Below, in pieces: positions 1-8,200 of a DNA stretch of 14,781 nucleotides. Under the pieces are notes generated by a model. That model was not told where the DNA came from and ran no database searches. It worked only from the letters and a program-made list of their open reading frames with translations. The position numbers and the translations under genes are program-made. Each line of letters opens with the position of its first letter. The stretch's first letter is position 1. The stretch is from the NCBI GenBank assembly GCA_043760535.1, contig JAYUOV010000130.1:1-14781 (forward strand). The letters are read 5' to 3'. This DNA comes from JAZKFT01 sp043760535 (GTDB lineage: Bacteria; Bacteroidota; Bacteroidia; Chitinophagales; Chitinophagaceae).

Positions 1-598
1 TGTAATGATTGCTCCTGCCGCCGGGCCATGGCTCTGCATGTTCCCTGCTTTGCGGGTCGGGGTTTGGGATTGGGCCAACTACGCTGTTAAACCAGTTTAC
101 GTAGCGGTCACGGCCGTCGGGGTTAATGCATGGGTCTACAATAACCACAGTATTTTTCAGCCATTCTTTTGTGTTGGTAGTGGCGCAAGTCACCATCTCA
201 TACAGCATGGCCATCGCCGCTTCGCTGCTGCTTGTTTCGTTGCCATGTACATTGTAACTCAGCCAAACAATAGCTTTGGCATTTGCCACATCGCCGCTAC
301 CCGTTTCCAGCCCTGCAAGGCGCAGGTTATTGAGGCGAATATTCTCCAGATTGCTGATATTTTCGGCAGTAGAAATATAAGACAATAACAATGGCCGCCC
401 TGCATTGGTGGCGCCGTATTGTTCCAGTTTCATGGTAGCCGGAGTAGCCTTGGCTACGGCTTCGAAATACTGTACTATTTTATAATGTGGCGTGTAACGG
501 TCGCCCAGTTCGTAACCCAAAAAGCTGGCTGGCGAAGGTATTTGTGCCGTAACGGATACCGTTACAAACAGCAATAGAAAGGGAACGATTTTCTTCAT
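1..598 (-). CDS. Secreted M14-family zinc carboxypeptidase, N-terminal part
   Basis: The gene runs off the left edge, so only 199 residues are visible. An ATG at 598 opens a Lys-rich start (MKKIVPF) and a hydrophobic stretch ending near VTAQ, a Sec signal peptide with cleavage likely around residue 18. The mature part shows the M14 zinc-ligand motif HxxE as HGNE (residues 118-121). NPDGRDRY (159-166) and GGRSNHY at the edge are typical of the large Bacteroidota M14 peptidases. The second zinc histidine and the catalytic glutamate would lie outside the window. Family members of this kind are usually much longer, so most of the protein is missing here. The likely role is removal of C-terminal residues from peptides in the periplasm or outside the cell. 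Family assignment is firm; substrate is unknown. Confidence 0.88.
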   Translation of the reverse strand, partial: MKKIVPFLLLFVTVSVTAQIPSPASFLGYELGDRYTPHYKIVQYFEAVAKATPATMKLEQYGATNAGRPLLLSYISTAENISNLENIRLNNLRLAGLETGSGDVANAKAIVWLSYNVHGNETSSSEAAMAMLYEMVTCATTNTKEWLKNTVVIVDPCINPDGRDRYVNWFNSVVGPIPNPDPQSREHAEPWPGGRSNHY

Positions 599-1003
599 AA
601 TAATTGTTTAGCAATAAAGATTTTAGAAAGGCAATATAGAATACAAAAGCGTACAAGAAAAGTTTCGTCATCTTTCTTTTGGTACCAGAGTTGTGTGCTA
701 CTATGAAGCGACATTGGCGACGCTCCGTTCATCGGCAATGCTACTATTGGGCTTTTAAAAACCCACGTCATTGCGAGGGTTCTTGCCTGCCTGTGCCGCA
801 GTATTGCGGTAAAGCAATCCCCCTACTATTCATCGGAGGAGTTGAATCAAAACCAAATCCCGGTAATTAACTCCTGGGGATTGCCACGACCGGGCAAGGA
901 CCCAGCCTCACAATGATTGTTTCATTATTAAAATTTTCAAAGTAATAAATGGCGGTTTTCGCTTACCAGTTTTATAATAGCAAAAAACCCACACATTTGC
1001 AGC
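599..1003. other. Intergenic region between divergent genes
   Basis: About 400 bases separate the carboxypeptidase (minus) from the nucleoid protein gene (plus). The middle is filled by an imperfect inverted repeat at 768-915, listed separately. A near-palindrome TGGG-C-TTTTAAAA-A-CCCA lies at about 748-765. Just before the ATG at 1004 is CACATTTG, one base from the Bacteroidota -7 consensus TAnnTTTG; if used, the transcript would have almost no leader. Apart from these I see no gene here. Confidence 0.6.
768..915. repeat. REP-like imperfect inverted repeat
   Basis: The left arm (768-823) starts TCATTGCGAGG and ends GCAATCCCC. The right arm (876-915) starts GGGGATTGC and ends CTCACAATGA, and is its reverse complement with mismatches and a small internal indel. 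Shared inner blocks such as TTCTTGCC (left) and GGGCAAGGA (right) also pair. The 52-base loop shows nothing coding. Arms that begin TCATTGCGAGG and end CAATCCCC recall a widespread class of bacterial intergenic palindromes; that link is from memory. The element would fold into a long hairpin if transcribed. Confidence 0.6.
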
Positions 1004-2050
1004 ATGACAGGAATAGACAGCATACAACTGCAACAGGTAATAGCTCATAAAGTAGGCAACCCCACCCGTGGTGAAGATTTAAAACTTTCGGAAAACCCCC
1101 TAACGCTGAACGATAAAGATGTACAGAAACTGCTCAACAAGTTTTTCCTTAGCCCGTTTAACGAACAGGAACAATACCATTTTAACCACATCAGCAATCT
1201 GGAAATGAACGAGGTGTTCAGCTATGCCAGCGCCATTTTCGCCGACCATAAAACCTTTGCTGAGCAAAGTAATCTGATAGCAAAATTTCTGTACAGCAAA
1301 AGCACCCATGTGCGGGTAAAAGAAGGAGAAATGTATGTGGCTCTTTTTGATGAAGTACCGCTAAACGGTGAATATTTACCAGCCCTCGGTATTTTTAAAA
1401 GCGAAACCAAAGAGACTTTTCTAAAGGTTTTTCCGCATGGCCAAAGCCTGGAAATAGCACAGGAAGAAGGCATCAATATTAATAAGCTGGATAAGGGCTG
1501 CCTGATATTTAAAACCAATAAAGCCGAAGGCTATGTGGTGTGTATAGTAGACCATACCAACAAGCAAAACGACACCCAATATTGGGTTACTGATTTTTTA
1601 CAAGTAAAACCCTACGCCGATGCGTACCACAATACCAGCGATGCTTTGCAGATGTGCCGCTTGTTTGTAACCAACGAATATTCCGAAAAATTTGATGTGG
1701 CCAAAAGCGACCAGATAGACCTGATGAACCGCTCATTAGACTACTTTAAAACGAAGGATCATTTTAACATGGATGAGTTTAAAGAAGAAGTGATTCATCA
1801 CCCCGAAGTGGCTGATAGTTTCAGCAAGTTTAAAGAAAACTATGAGGCCAATAAAGAGGTGGATATTCAGGACGATTTCGCCATCCATATTGCAGCCGTA
1901 AAAAAGCAATCCAAGGTTTTTAAAAATATTTTAAAGCTGGATAAAAACTTCCATGTCTATATCCACGGCCGGCAGGATATGATAGAAAAAGGGATTGATG
2001 AGCGAACCGGGAAGAAGTTTTACAAGTTGTTTTTTGATGAGGAATCGTAA
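1004..2050 (+). CDS. Nucleoid-associated protein, NdpA/YejK (37-kDa) family
   Basis: The 348-residue product matches the NA37 nucleoid-associated family in overall length and pattern. The N-terminal IQLQQVIAHKVGN (about residues 7-19) is the typical opening. It is followed by an LS-rich segment with LLNKFFLSPF, the central region VALFDEVPLNGEYLPALGIFKS (split around residues 109-130), and a C-terminal half ending KFYKLFFDEES. In Escherichia coli the relative YejK binds the nucleoid and type II topoisomerase subunits; the Bacteroidota versions are little studied. The ATG at 1004 gives the expected N-terminus. The gene lies 99 bases upstream of the ATPase at 2150, on the same strand, but a shared transcript is not shown. 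It could be a housekeeping gene or a companion of the ATPase-nuclease pair. Confidence 0.78.
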   Translation: MTGIDSIQLQQVIAHKVGNPTRGEDLKLSENPLTLNDKDVQKLLNKFFLSPFNEQEQYHFNHISNLEMNEVFSYASAIFADHKTFAEQSNLIAKFLYSKSTHVRVKEGEMYVALFDEVPLNGEYLPALGIFKSETKETFLKVFPHGQSLEIAQEEGININKLDKGCLIFKTNKAEGYVVCIVDHTNKQNDTQYWVTDFLQVKPYADAYHNTSDALQMCRLFVTNEYSEKFDVAKSDQIDLMNRSLDYFKTKDHFNMDEFKEEVIHHPEVADSFSKFKENYEANKEVDIQDDFAIHIAAVKKQSKVFKNILKLDKNFHVYIHGRQDMIEKGIDERTGKKFYKLFFDEES

Positions 2051-2149
2051 TAACAGTCATTGGGTCTAAGACCATTGTTTGATTCATTTACAGTTCAATG
2101 GTTTTCTTGGCAATAGTTTTTTAGATTTACTGATACAAATTAGAACATT

Positions 2150-3178
2150 ATGATAGAAAGGATAGTGATAGACAATTACAAAAGCATTAAACATGCAGAT
2201 GTGAAATTGCAGAAGTTGAATTTATTGATTGGGCCTAATAATTCAGGGAAGAGTAATTTTTTGAAATGTATCTCAGGAATAAACACAGTAGGAATTGTGA
2301 ATAACGGCGACCCAAGCACAGACTTCACTTATAACCAAAATAAAGAAAACCTTCCCTTTAAAATCGAGATTGAAATTCCTGAATTGAAGATAATTTTTCC
2401 CCGTCCAGAGAATGATAATAGAGATGTCGATGTACGTATTAAACAATTTGATTTTTTAAAAAAAGGGTTCTCAAGTGAGATTTACAAAATAAACCCTGAT
2501 AAACTCAAAGCATTGTATGTTGTTGGTAAATCTCCATCGACTTTATCAAAGGACGGTGAAAACATTTCCCTTTTACTGCAAAACTATTTAAATAAACATC
2601 GATTCATTTTCAATGCTATTACTAAGCAATTATATGAACTCACCGATTACTTTAATGATATCGTTGTTGATATTGTAGATGCAGAGGGAAAAGAATTATC
2701 AAAAGACTCATTTAGTAAAAATGTCTATTCAAAGTTTGGGCTTGTTGCCAATGATGGAAAAACATTTTGGGCAGAAGAATTATCAGAAGGTGTTTTATAT
2801 CTACTTTCTCTTTTGTGTATCATCAATCAGCCTAATCATCCGTCGCTTATCTTAATTGAAGAACCAGAAACCGGAATACACCCAAGAAGGTTAAAAGAAA
2901 TCATTGATCTAATCCGAAAATTAACCGAAGAAAAAGATGTACAGGTCATAATGACCACTCACAGCCCTTTGGTAGTGGACTTATTTGAAGATGAACCTGA
3001 AAGTATTTTCGTTTTTGAAATGAAAGATGGATTTACAGAAATCAAAAACCTACAAACGGATATCATAGATCCTGTAAATAATGATCTGGCAGAAAAAGGA
3101 ATAGAACCCAACAAAAATTACGGAACAACACTTGGCCAAAAATGGGTTTTTGGATTTTTAGGAGGAGTGCCTGTATGA
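2150..3178 (+). CDS. OLD/SMC-like AAA ATPase, first ATPase-nuclease pair
   Basis: This 342-residue protein has an ABC-class ATPase head and no long coiled coil. The opening IERIVIDNYKSIKHADV is typical of OLD/RecF-like ATPases. Walker A is GPNNSGKSN (28-36). A shortened signature LSEG is at 211-214, Walker B LILIEEPETGIHP starts at 233 with catalytic acidic residues E237/E238, and the switch histidine is in TTHSP (H271). Such proteins usually act as ATP-driven sensors or clamps with a nuclease partner, as in OLD, PARIS, Gabija and AbiL-type defence. The stop codon overlaps the next gene's start (ATGA at 3175-3178), so the two are translationally coupled. Its codons look more AT-rich than those of smc. 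ATPase class is firm; the defence role is inferred. Confidence 0.85.
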   Translation: MIERIVIDNYKSIKHADVKLQKLNLLIGPNNSGKSNFLKCISGINTVGIVNNGDPSTDFTYNQNKENLPFKIEIEIPELKIIFPRPENDNRDVDVRIKQFDFLKKGFSSEIYKINPDKLKALYVVGKSPSTLSKDGENISLLLQNYLNKHRFIFNAITKQLYELTDYFNDIVVDIVDAEGKELSKDSFSKNVYSKFGLVANDGKTFWAEELSEGVLYLLSLLCIINQPNHPSLILIEEPETGIHPRRLKEIIDLIRKLTEEKDVQVIMTTHSPLVVDLFEDEPESIFVFEMKDGFTEIKNLQTDIIDPVNNDLAEKGIEPNKNYGTTLGQKWVFGFLGGVPV

Positions 3179-3762
3179 GTGAAATAAGGTACAGCATCGT
3201 TTAAGAAGACATTGCACACAAGACTTTTATTGAAAGCATCATATTGCATTTGCAAAACGATACTTTACAATTTACTTTCATCCCTTCATTTTACAAACAG
3301 TTTAAATCCAATAACAGTAAGGAAGTACTCTATAAATTTCCCCAAGCTGTTGACCATATTTTCCTGAAAGCATACAGGCTAGATTTGGTAATTATTGGAA
3401 TTGATTACGATGACCGGAATAGAGAACAGTTCTTCAAAGAATATCAAACCCTTTACGAAAAACTTGATGATAAAGGAAAAATAAAAACAGTCATTCTATT
3501 TCCAGTCCAGGCAATAGAACATTGGTTTTTACTTATAAAACACAATAATGAAAACCCTGGCATCACTAAAAATGTGGCAGCCGATATTGAGAAGAAAGTT
3601 AGAGTAGAAGCAAAGATTTCACTATACGGCAAAACAAAAACAATCGAAAATATTATTCAAGTACTGTTACAAAATGCTGATTTCGATTGGCTTCAAAATC
3701 AAAGCAACAGTTTTGGGGCATTTTATAAGAAACTACAGATTTTCATCGCCAATTTTCACTAA
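3175..3762 (+). pseudogene. TOPRIM-like nuclease partner with in-frame TAA at codon 10
   Basis: The ATG at 3175 overlaps the ATPase stop and reads MSEIRYSIV, then TAA (3202-3204), then EDIAHKTFIESIIL and on in the same frame to 3762. Read through, the protein would be 195 residues. A TOPRIM-type layout is visible: a beta strand (RYSIV) followed by Glu-Asp (11-12), an acidic cluster GIDYDD after strand LVII (acidic residues 77, 79, 80), and AIEHWFLLI (113-121), resembling the FEAWLL/FELWLLL helix of RloB and DUF4276-like proteins. A TTG at 3244 could start a 172-residue product, but that would lack the first strand and its glutamate. So the gene looks inactivated by one base change, unless the stop is suppressed, re-initiation gives a shorter active form, or the base is a sequencing error. 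I cannot name the exact family. Confidence 0.7.
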
Positions 3763-3782
3763 AAATTCTATTTATTACCTAA

Positions 3783-4628
3783 CTATTTCTTCTCAGCACT
3801 CACTATCAAATATTTCCACAAATCCTTTTTAAGCGTTACGTACTGCAGGTAGGCTGTATCCACATTATTCTTAGCCAGGGCGGTATGGCTGCGATTAAAG
3901 AGGCGGTATAAAAATGCAGGTACAATACCCAGGAAATAAGCCCTGTACAGTTTTTTAGCTGATGGCATTATCGCTTTTGAGGCGTTCTCCACTTTGATAT
4001 TTGTAAAACCAGCTTCGGCACTTTTTAGTACAAATGCTTCTTTGGTAGCATAGTCATCAATAGCCCAGCCATTTGCCCACTGTTCTATCAGTTTTGCATC
4101 ATTATCTTTTAAAAGGTCGTTTTTAAAAAAATCAGCCACAACTAGCCGGCCACCTGTTTTAAGTATTCGAAAGGCTTCTTGCAAAAAATCTGCTTTTTCC
4201 TTTGCATGGCACACACTTTCTATAGCCCATACCACATCAAAAGAAGCATCGGGGAAGCCTGTGGAGGTAAAGTCTTTTTGCTCAAAGCTTGCAAGATGTG
4301 AGAGGTTTTCTAACGAGGCGAGGGCTGTAGCCTGCTGCACCTGCTTTTCGCTAAGGCTAATGCCTATAACCCGGCAACCAATTTTTTTGGCCAACCAAAC
4401 CGAAGAACCGCCTACACCACAACCCGCATCCAGCACTATATCTTCTTTAGAAATGTTTACCCGGCCAGACAGTATTTTATTGATGTTCTGAAGTGCTTCA
4501 TGAAAGTTTTTAGTGTTGCTATCCCAATAGCCATAATGCAGGGATTTGCTTTTATCAAGGTTCCAGAAAAGGCGGTAATGCACTTCGCTCAGGTCATAAT
4601 ATTTTTCAATATCTTTTTTCGAAAACAT
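3783..4628 (-). CDS. Class I SAM-dependent methyltransferase (UbiE/tocopherol-methyltransferase-like)
   Basis: The 281-residue protein has the Rossmann methyltransferase core. Motif I is VLDAGCGVGGSS (65-76), which binds S-adenosylmethionine. The second strand is RVIGISLSEKQ (86-96), followed by KDF (118-120), then FDVVWAIESVCHAKEK (130-145) and the post-motif ILKTGGRLVVADFF (155-168). The N-terminal LHYGYWDSNTKNF (30-42) is a hallmark of small-molecule and lipid methyltransferases such as gamma-tocopherol, sterol and cyclopropane-synthase relatives. The substrate cannot be told from sequence. It stands alone, tail-to-tail with the interrupted nuclease gene (20-base gap), so it is not obviously part of the defence-like pair. 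The ATG at 4628 gives a normal N-terminus. CAAATATTA at 4678-4686 reads TAATATTTG on the coding strand, a near match to the -7 box. Confidence 0.85.
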   Translation of the reverse strand: MFSKKDIEKYYDLSEVHYRLFWNLDKSKSLHYGYWDSNTKNFHEALQNINKILSGRVNISKEDIVLDAGCGVGGSSVWLAKKIGCRVIGISLSEKQVQQATALASLENLSHLASFEQKDFTSTGFPDASFDVVWAIESVCHAKEKADFLQEAFRILKTGGRLVVADFFKNDLLKDNDAKLIEQWANGWAIDDYATKEAFVLKSAEAGFTNIKVENASKAIMPSAKKLYRAYFLGIVPAFLYRLFNRSHTALAKNNVDTAYLQYVTLKKDLWKYLIVSAEKK

Positions 4629-4691
4629 GGTTGTAAATTGATTAGAATTTATTCTTTTCTCCAGTAAATCCAGATTACAAATATTACAATA

Positions 4692-4726
4692 AAAAAGGGA
4701 TTGGTTTTTTAATCCAAACCCTTTTT
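4692..4726 (-). terminator. Intrinsic terminator after glsB-like gene
   Basis: AAAAAGGGATTGG (from 4692) faces CCAAACCCTTTTT (to 4726), 12 of 13 positions pairing, with a 9-base A/T loop. Read on the minus strand the hairpin is followed by a T-rich run. It sits 29 bases past the stop of the small membrane protein gene, so it most likely ends that transcript. The symmetric A and T flanks mean it could also work in the other direction. Confidence 0.6.
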
Positions 4727-4754
4727 ATTCCATTTTAAATTTCAAAAAACCATT

Positions 4755-5012
4755 CTATTTTTTTCGGATGATTAGATTTAGAATGGCCAATAAAACAACA
4801 GCTCCGATAGCGGCTGTAAAAATATAGCCTAGCCAGCCAGAACCAAGTTGAATATTCAATTTGCCAAAAATCCAATAACCAATCCAGCCGCCAACAATAC
4901 CAACTACGATATTGCCAATAAGGCCAAGACCACTGCCTTTGTACAACTGGCCACCGAGCCAACCGGCCGCAGCACCCAGAATTACTGAAATGATAATACC
5001 TTCTCCGTTCAT
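4755..5012 (-). CDS. GlsB/YeaQ/YmgE-family small stress membrane protein
   Basis: The 85-residue product is very hydrophobic and glycine-rich, with three predicted membrane spans. They lie near residues 5-22, 30-50 (LIGNIVVGIVGGWIGYWIFG) and 60-82. The pattern AAAGWLGGQL, then GLGLIGNIVVGIVGG, then a C-terminal LNLIIRKK matches the transglycosylase-associated (PF04226) family and its usual length of 80-90 residues. Members are often induced by stress, but their biochemical action is unknown; the transglycosylase label is historical. It is on the same strand as smc, but the hairpin array lies between them, so it probably has its own promoter in the last part of that gap. I see no exact -7 box there. 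Confidence 0.87.
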   Translation of the reverse strand: MNGEGIIISVILGAAAGWLGGQLYKGSGLGLIGNIVVGIVGGWIGYWIFGKLNIQLGSGWLGYIFTAAIGAVVLLAILNLIIRKK

Positions 5013-5052
5013 GTGTAGTTAATTTATAAGTGAAAAAAAGAATACCCTAACA

Positions 5053-5231
5053 TTCCGGTTAGTGAAGACACGAACCAGTGCGACATTAGTTCCGGTTCGT
5101 GAGGACACGAACCAGTGCAACTGTGTTGATTCCGGTTCGTGAAGACACGAACCAGTGCAACTGTGTTGATTCCGGTTCGTGAGGACACGAACCAGTGCAT
5201 TTGAACCAGTGTAGTTGACACGAACCAGTGC
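5053..5231. repeat. Tandem array of four ~40-bp hairpin units plus a partial
   Basis: Units start at 5053, 5090, 5130 and 5170 (spacing 37, 40, 40), with a partial unit CACGAACCAGTGC at 5219-5231. Each unit begins TTCCGGTT and holds GGTTCGTG-(A/G)-facing CACGAACC, an 8-bp perfect stem in units 2-4 with a 4-base loop AGGA or AAGA. Unit 1 has GGTTAGTG, one mismatch in the stem. The tail AACTGTGTTGA is shared by units 2 and 3 and altered in units 1 and 4. The array starts 10 bases beyond the smc stop and ends about 40 bases before the glsB-like start, both on the minus strand. Possible roles are a chain of RNA hairpins at the smc mRNA 3' end, a REP-type cluster, or protein binding sites. Confidence 0.85.
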
Positions 5232-5241
5232 TTTTATGCGC

Positions 5242-8200
5242 CTAATTCAAACTCCTGAAATCCACAGGCACCAATTTACTCACACCGGCTTCCTGCATGG
5301 TTACACCATAAATTACATCCACCGCACCCATGGTTTGCTTATTGTGCGTTACAATAATAAACTGACTGTTTTCGCTAAATTGCTTAATCATATTGGTAAA
5401 CTTACCCACGTTGGCATCATCAAGCGGAGCATCTACTTCGTCCAAAATACAAAATGGCGCTGGCTTTATCAGATAAATGGCAAACAAAAGTGCCGTAGCT
5501 GTCAGAGTTTTTTCACCACCGCTAAGCTGATTGATACTGGCAGGGCGTTTTCCTTTTGGCTTTGCCAAAATATCGATTCCGGTTTCGGCCAGGTTTTCAG
5601 GATCTACCAATACCATATCGGCCGTGTCTTCATCGGTAAACAATGCTTTAAACACTTTCTGAAAATTATCCCGAACCTTATTAAACGTATCTAGAAACTG
5701 CTGATTGGCCGTGGCTTCCACTTCCTGTATGGTTTGCATCAGGCTTTCTTTGGCGGTAACCAGGTCGTTCTTTTGTTCCAGAATAAACTCATACCGTTTT
5801 TTCATTTCGGTATAGGCTTCTATAGCGGTTGGGTTTACTTCACCCAGGTTTTCCAGGCGTTTTTTCATCCGGTCCACGCTGGCTTGCAGCTCTTCTACAG
5901 GCGTATCGCCTTCCCTTGCTTCGTCTATAATATCATCTATATTGATCCTGAACTCCACGTCCAGCCTTTCTTTGGTACCTGCCAGTTGCAGTTTTAAATC
6001 GTTCAGTTTGTCCTTTATTTCGTTGAGCAAATGGTCTACCATTTCCTTGCTCTTTTGCTTGTGCCGCAGTTCGCTTTCCTTTGCCGCAATTTCATTCCGC
6101 TGATTGTAATAGGCGGCATCGGTTTCGTTCAGCACCTTTTCGTCGGCCTCTTTTTGGTGCAGTAATGTTACCAGCAAAGCTTCGGCTGCATCCAGTTGTG
6201 CAGCATTTCCCACCATCTGTTCGCTAGCCTGTGCCAGTTGTATATTGCTGTCGGTTATCTGCTTTTGGAGGTCGTTTGCCTGTTGGGTTTTAAAATCCAG
6301 TTCCTGCTGCAAAGCCGTTATTTTACTTTGCTGACGGGTAGCGTTCAGGTTATTTTCATTGTACTGTCCGCTTGCCTGCTGGTATTCGGCATCGGCCAGT
6401 TTGTAGTAATCTTCCTTGGTTTGTATGGCTGCCTGTGCATCCTGCAATTGTTCTATCAGGTTTTGCAAAGCCTCCCTAACATTGGAAATACTGTCCTGCT
6501 GTTCCAGCAACTGATCTTCGAAACCAGCCAGTCTTCCTGCAGCCGTATTTTGCGAAGCCAGCAGGTTTTCCATTTTATTTTGTGCAGCAAAAACGCCATT
6601 GGTGAGTTGTAATATTTCCTGCTCCGTTTGGCGGATTACATTTTCTTTCAGTTGCTCATTAAAGCCCAATACCTCAGCATGTTTACGGCTGATATTCTGC
6701 TTCAGTTCATCTACAATAATATCTTGTGCATTAATTTCCTTCATCAGCTTTTCAAGATTTTTGGCACGGCCTATTTTCTTGCCTTCAAACAAGCCAATGC
6801 TGCCTCCGGTCAGCGAATATTTTCCTTTTACATACTTCCCGGTTTTTTCCAGTATCACATGGTCGCCGCTATTTTCCAGCACGGTTTCGTCTTCGGCTAT
6901 AAACACATTGCCCAGTAAATGCATGGCAAGGTTGCGGTAGCGTGGCTCCACTTCTATTACTTCCATGGCGGGTTTTGCACCGGGTAAAAACAGTCCATGG
7001 TTGGCTTCCGATTTTCGGTTATCGGCTTCTACAAAAGCATTTATTTTATCCAGTAAAAAGAAATTGGCCTTACCTTTTTGATTGGCTTCCAATAAATTTA
7101 CGGCTTGCAAACCCTCCGCTAAATCGCTGGCTACATAATAGCTCAGGTAGGGTTCCAGTACATTTTCTACGGCTGTGCGGTATTGTTCTTTTACGTAAAT
7201 AATATCGCTGAGTATAGGTGCTTCGTGGTTCCAGTTAGGGTTTTTGTGTAAAAATTTTACACTTTCCGGATAGCCTTCCATACTGTCAATCAGGCTTTTC
7301 AGCAGGTCGTATTCGTTGCGGCGGCTGTCCAGTTTACGGTTTTCATCCACAAGTTTGCTGCGAAGGATTTCCATTTCGCCCTGCCCGGCCAGTATCTGTT
7401 CTTTGGTTTGCTGGTGCTGGGTTTGCAGTTCGGTTAAAAACTTCTTTTTATCATCCAGTTCTCTTTCCCTATCTTCCTTTTCACGTTGCAGGCGTTGCAA
7501 ATCGTCCCGGCGCTGTTCCTGTTCTTCCTGCAATTGTATAATGCTGCGGTTCAGGTTCATAATGCTGGCATCGGCCACGGCCACCTGCTTTTCAGCATCA
7601 AACTGGCTACGTTGTATGCCTTGCAATTCGCCACGGCTTGCATCCAGTTCCCGGCGTTTTTCATCAAACACATTCCGCTTTTCGTCCAATGCTTTTTTTA
7701 CATCTTCCAACTGCTGTTGCAGTTCGGTCAGTTTTATTTTTTCGGCAGCAATCTGTTCTGTGGTATGTGTTACGTTTTCGGCTATTGCGGTAAGGTGTCC
7801 TTCGCTTTTTTGTAAAAATGCTTTCAGGCTGCCTTCCTTTTCGGTTAGGTATTGCAGTCGTTGTTTGGCCAGGTTCTTCTCCCCTTCTTTGGTACGCAGG
7901 TTTTGGGTAAGCTCGTTAAAAGCATGTTGCATGGTTTGCAATGCTTTTTCCTTTTCAATAAACCCCACTTTTTCCTGTTCCATGGCCGCTTCGTCGGTCG
8001 CTATCCGGGCTTCCAGTTCCACCCGGCGGTCGGTTTCGGTATGCTGTTGTTCGTTAAGGTCACGGTATTGTATGTTGAAGCCTTCGAGTGCCGCTTTGGC
8101 CAGTTCTATGGAAACGACCCGGTATTCCTTTTTTATTTCGTGGTACTTTTCTGCCTTTTTTGCTTGGTTTTCAAGGGCTTTTAGCTGGTTGTTGATTTCA

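Noticed and set aside
679..870. 63-codon plus ORF between the peptidase and ndpA
   Set aside because: It lies across the inverted repeat and has no protein-like pattern.
2071..2102. ACCATTG...CAATGGT hairpin followed by TTTTC as a terminator for the ndpA-type gene
   Set aside because: Seven-pair AT-rich stem with an 18-base loop and a poor T run; too weak to call.
5024..5221. 65-codon minus ORF through the hairpin array
   Set aside because: Its repeated WFVSSRTG-type peptide is just the translated DNA repeat; no independent coding sign.
5053..5231. Possible CRISPR array from regular repeats of about 40 bp
   Set aside because: The whole period is nearly identical, including the would-be spacers, there are only four units, and no cas gene is near.
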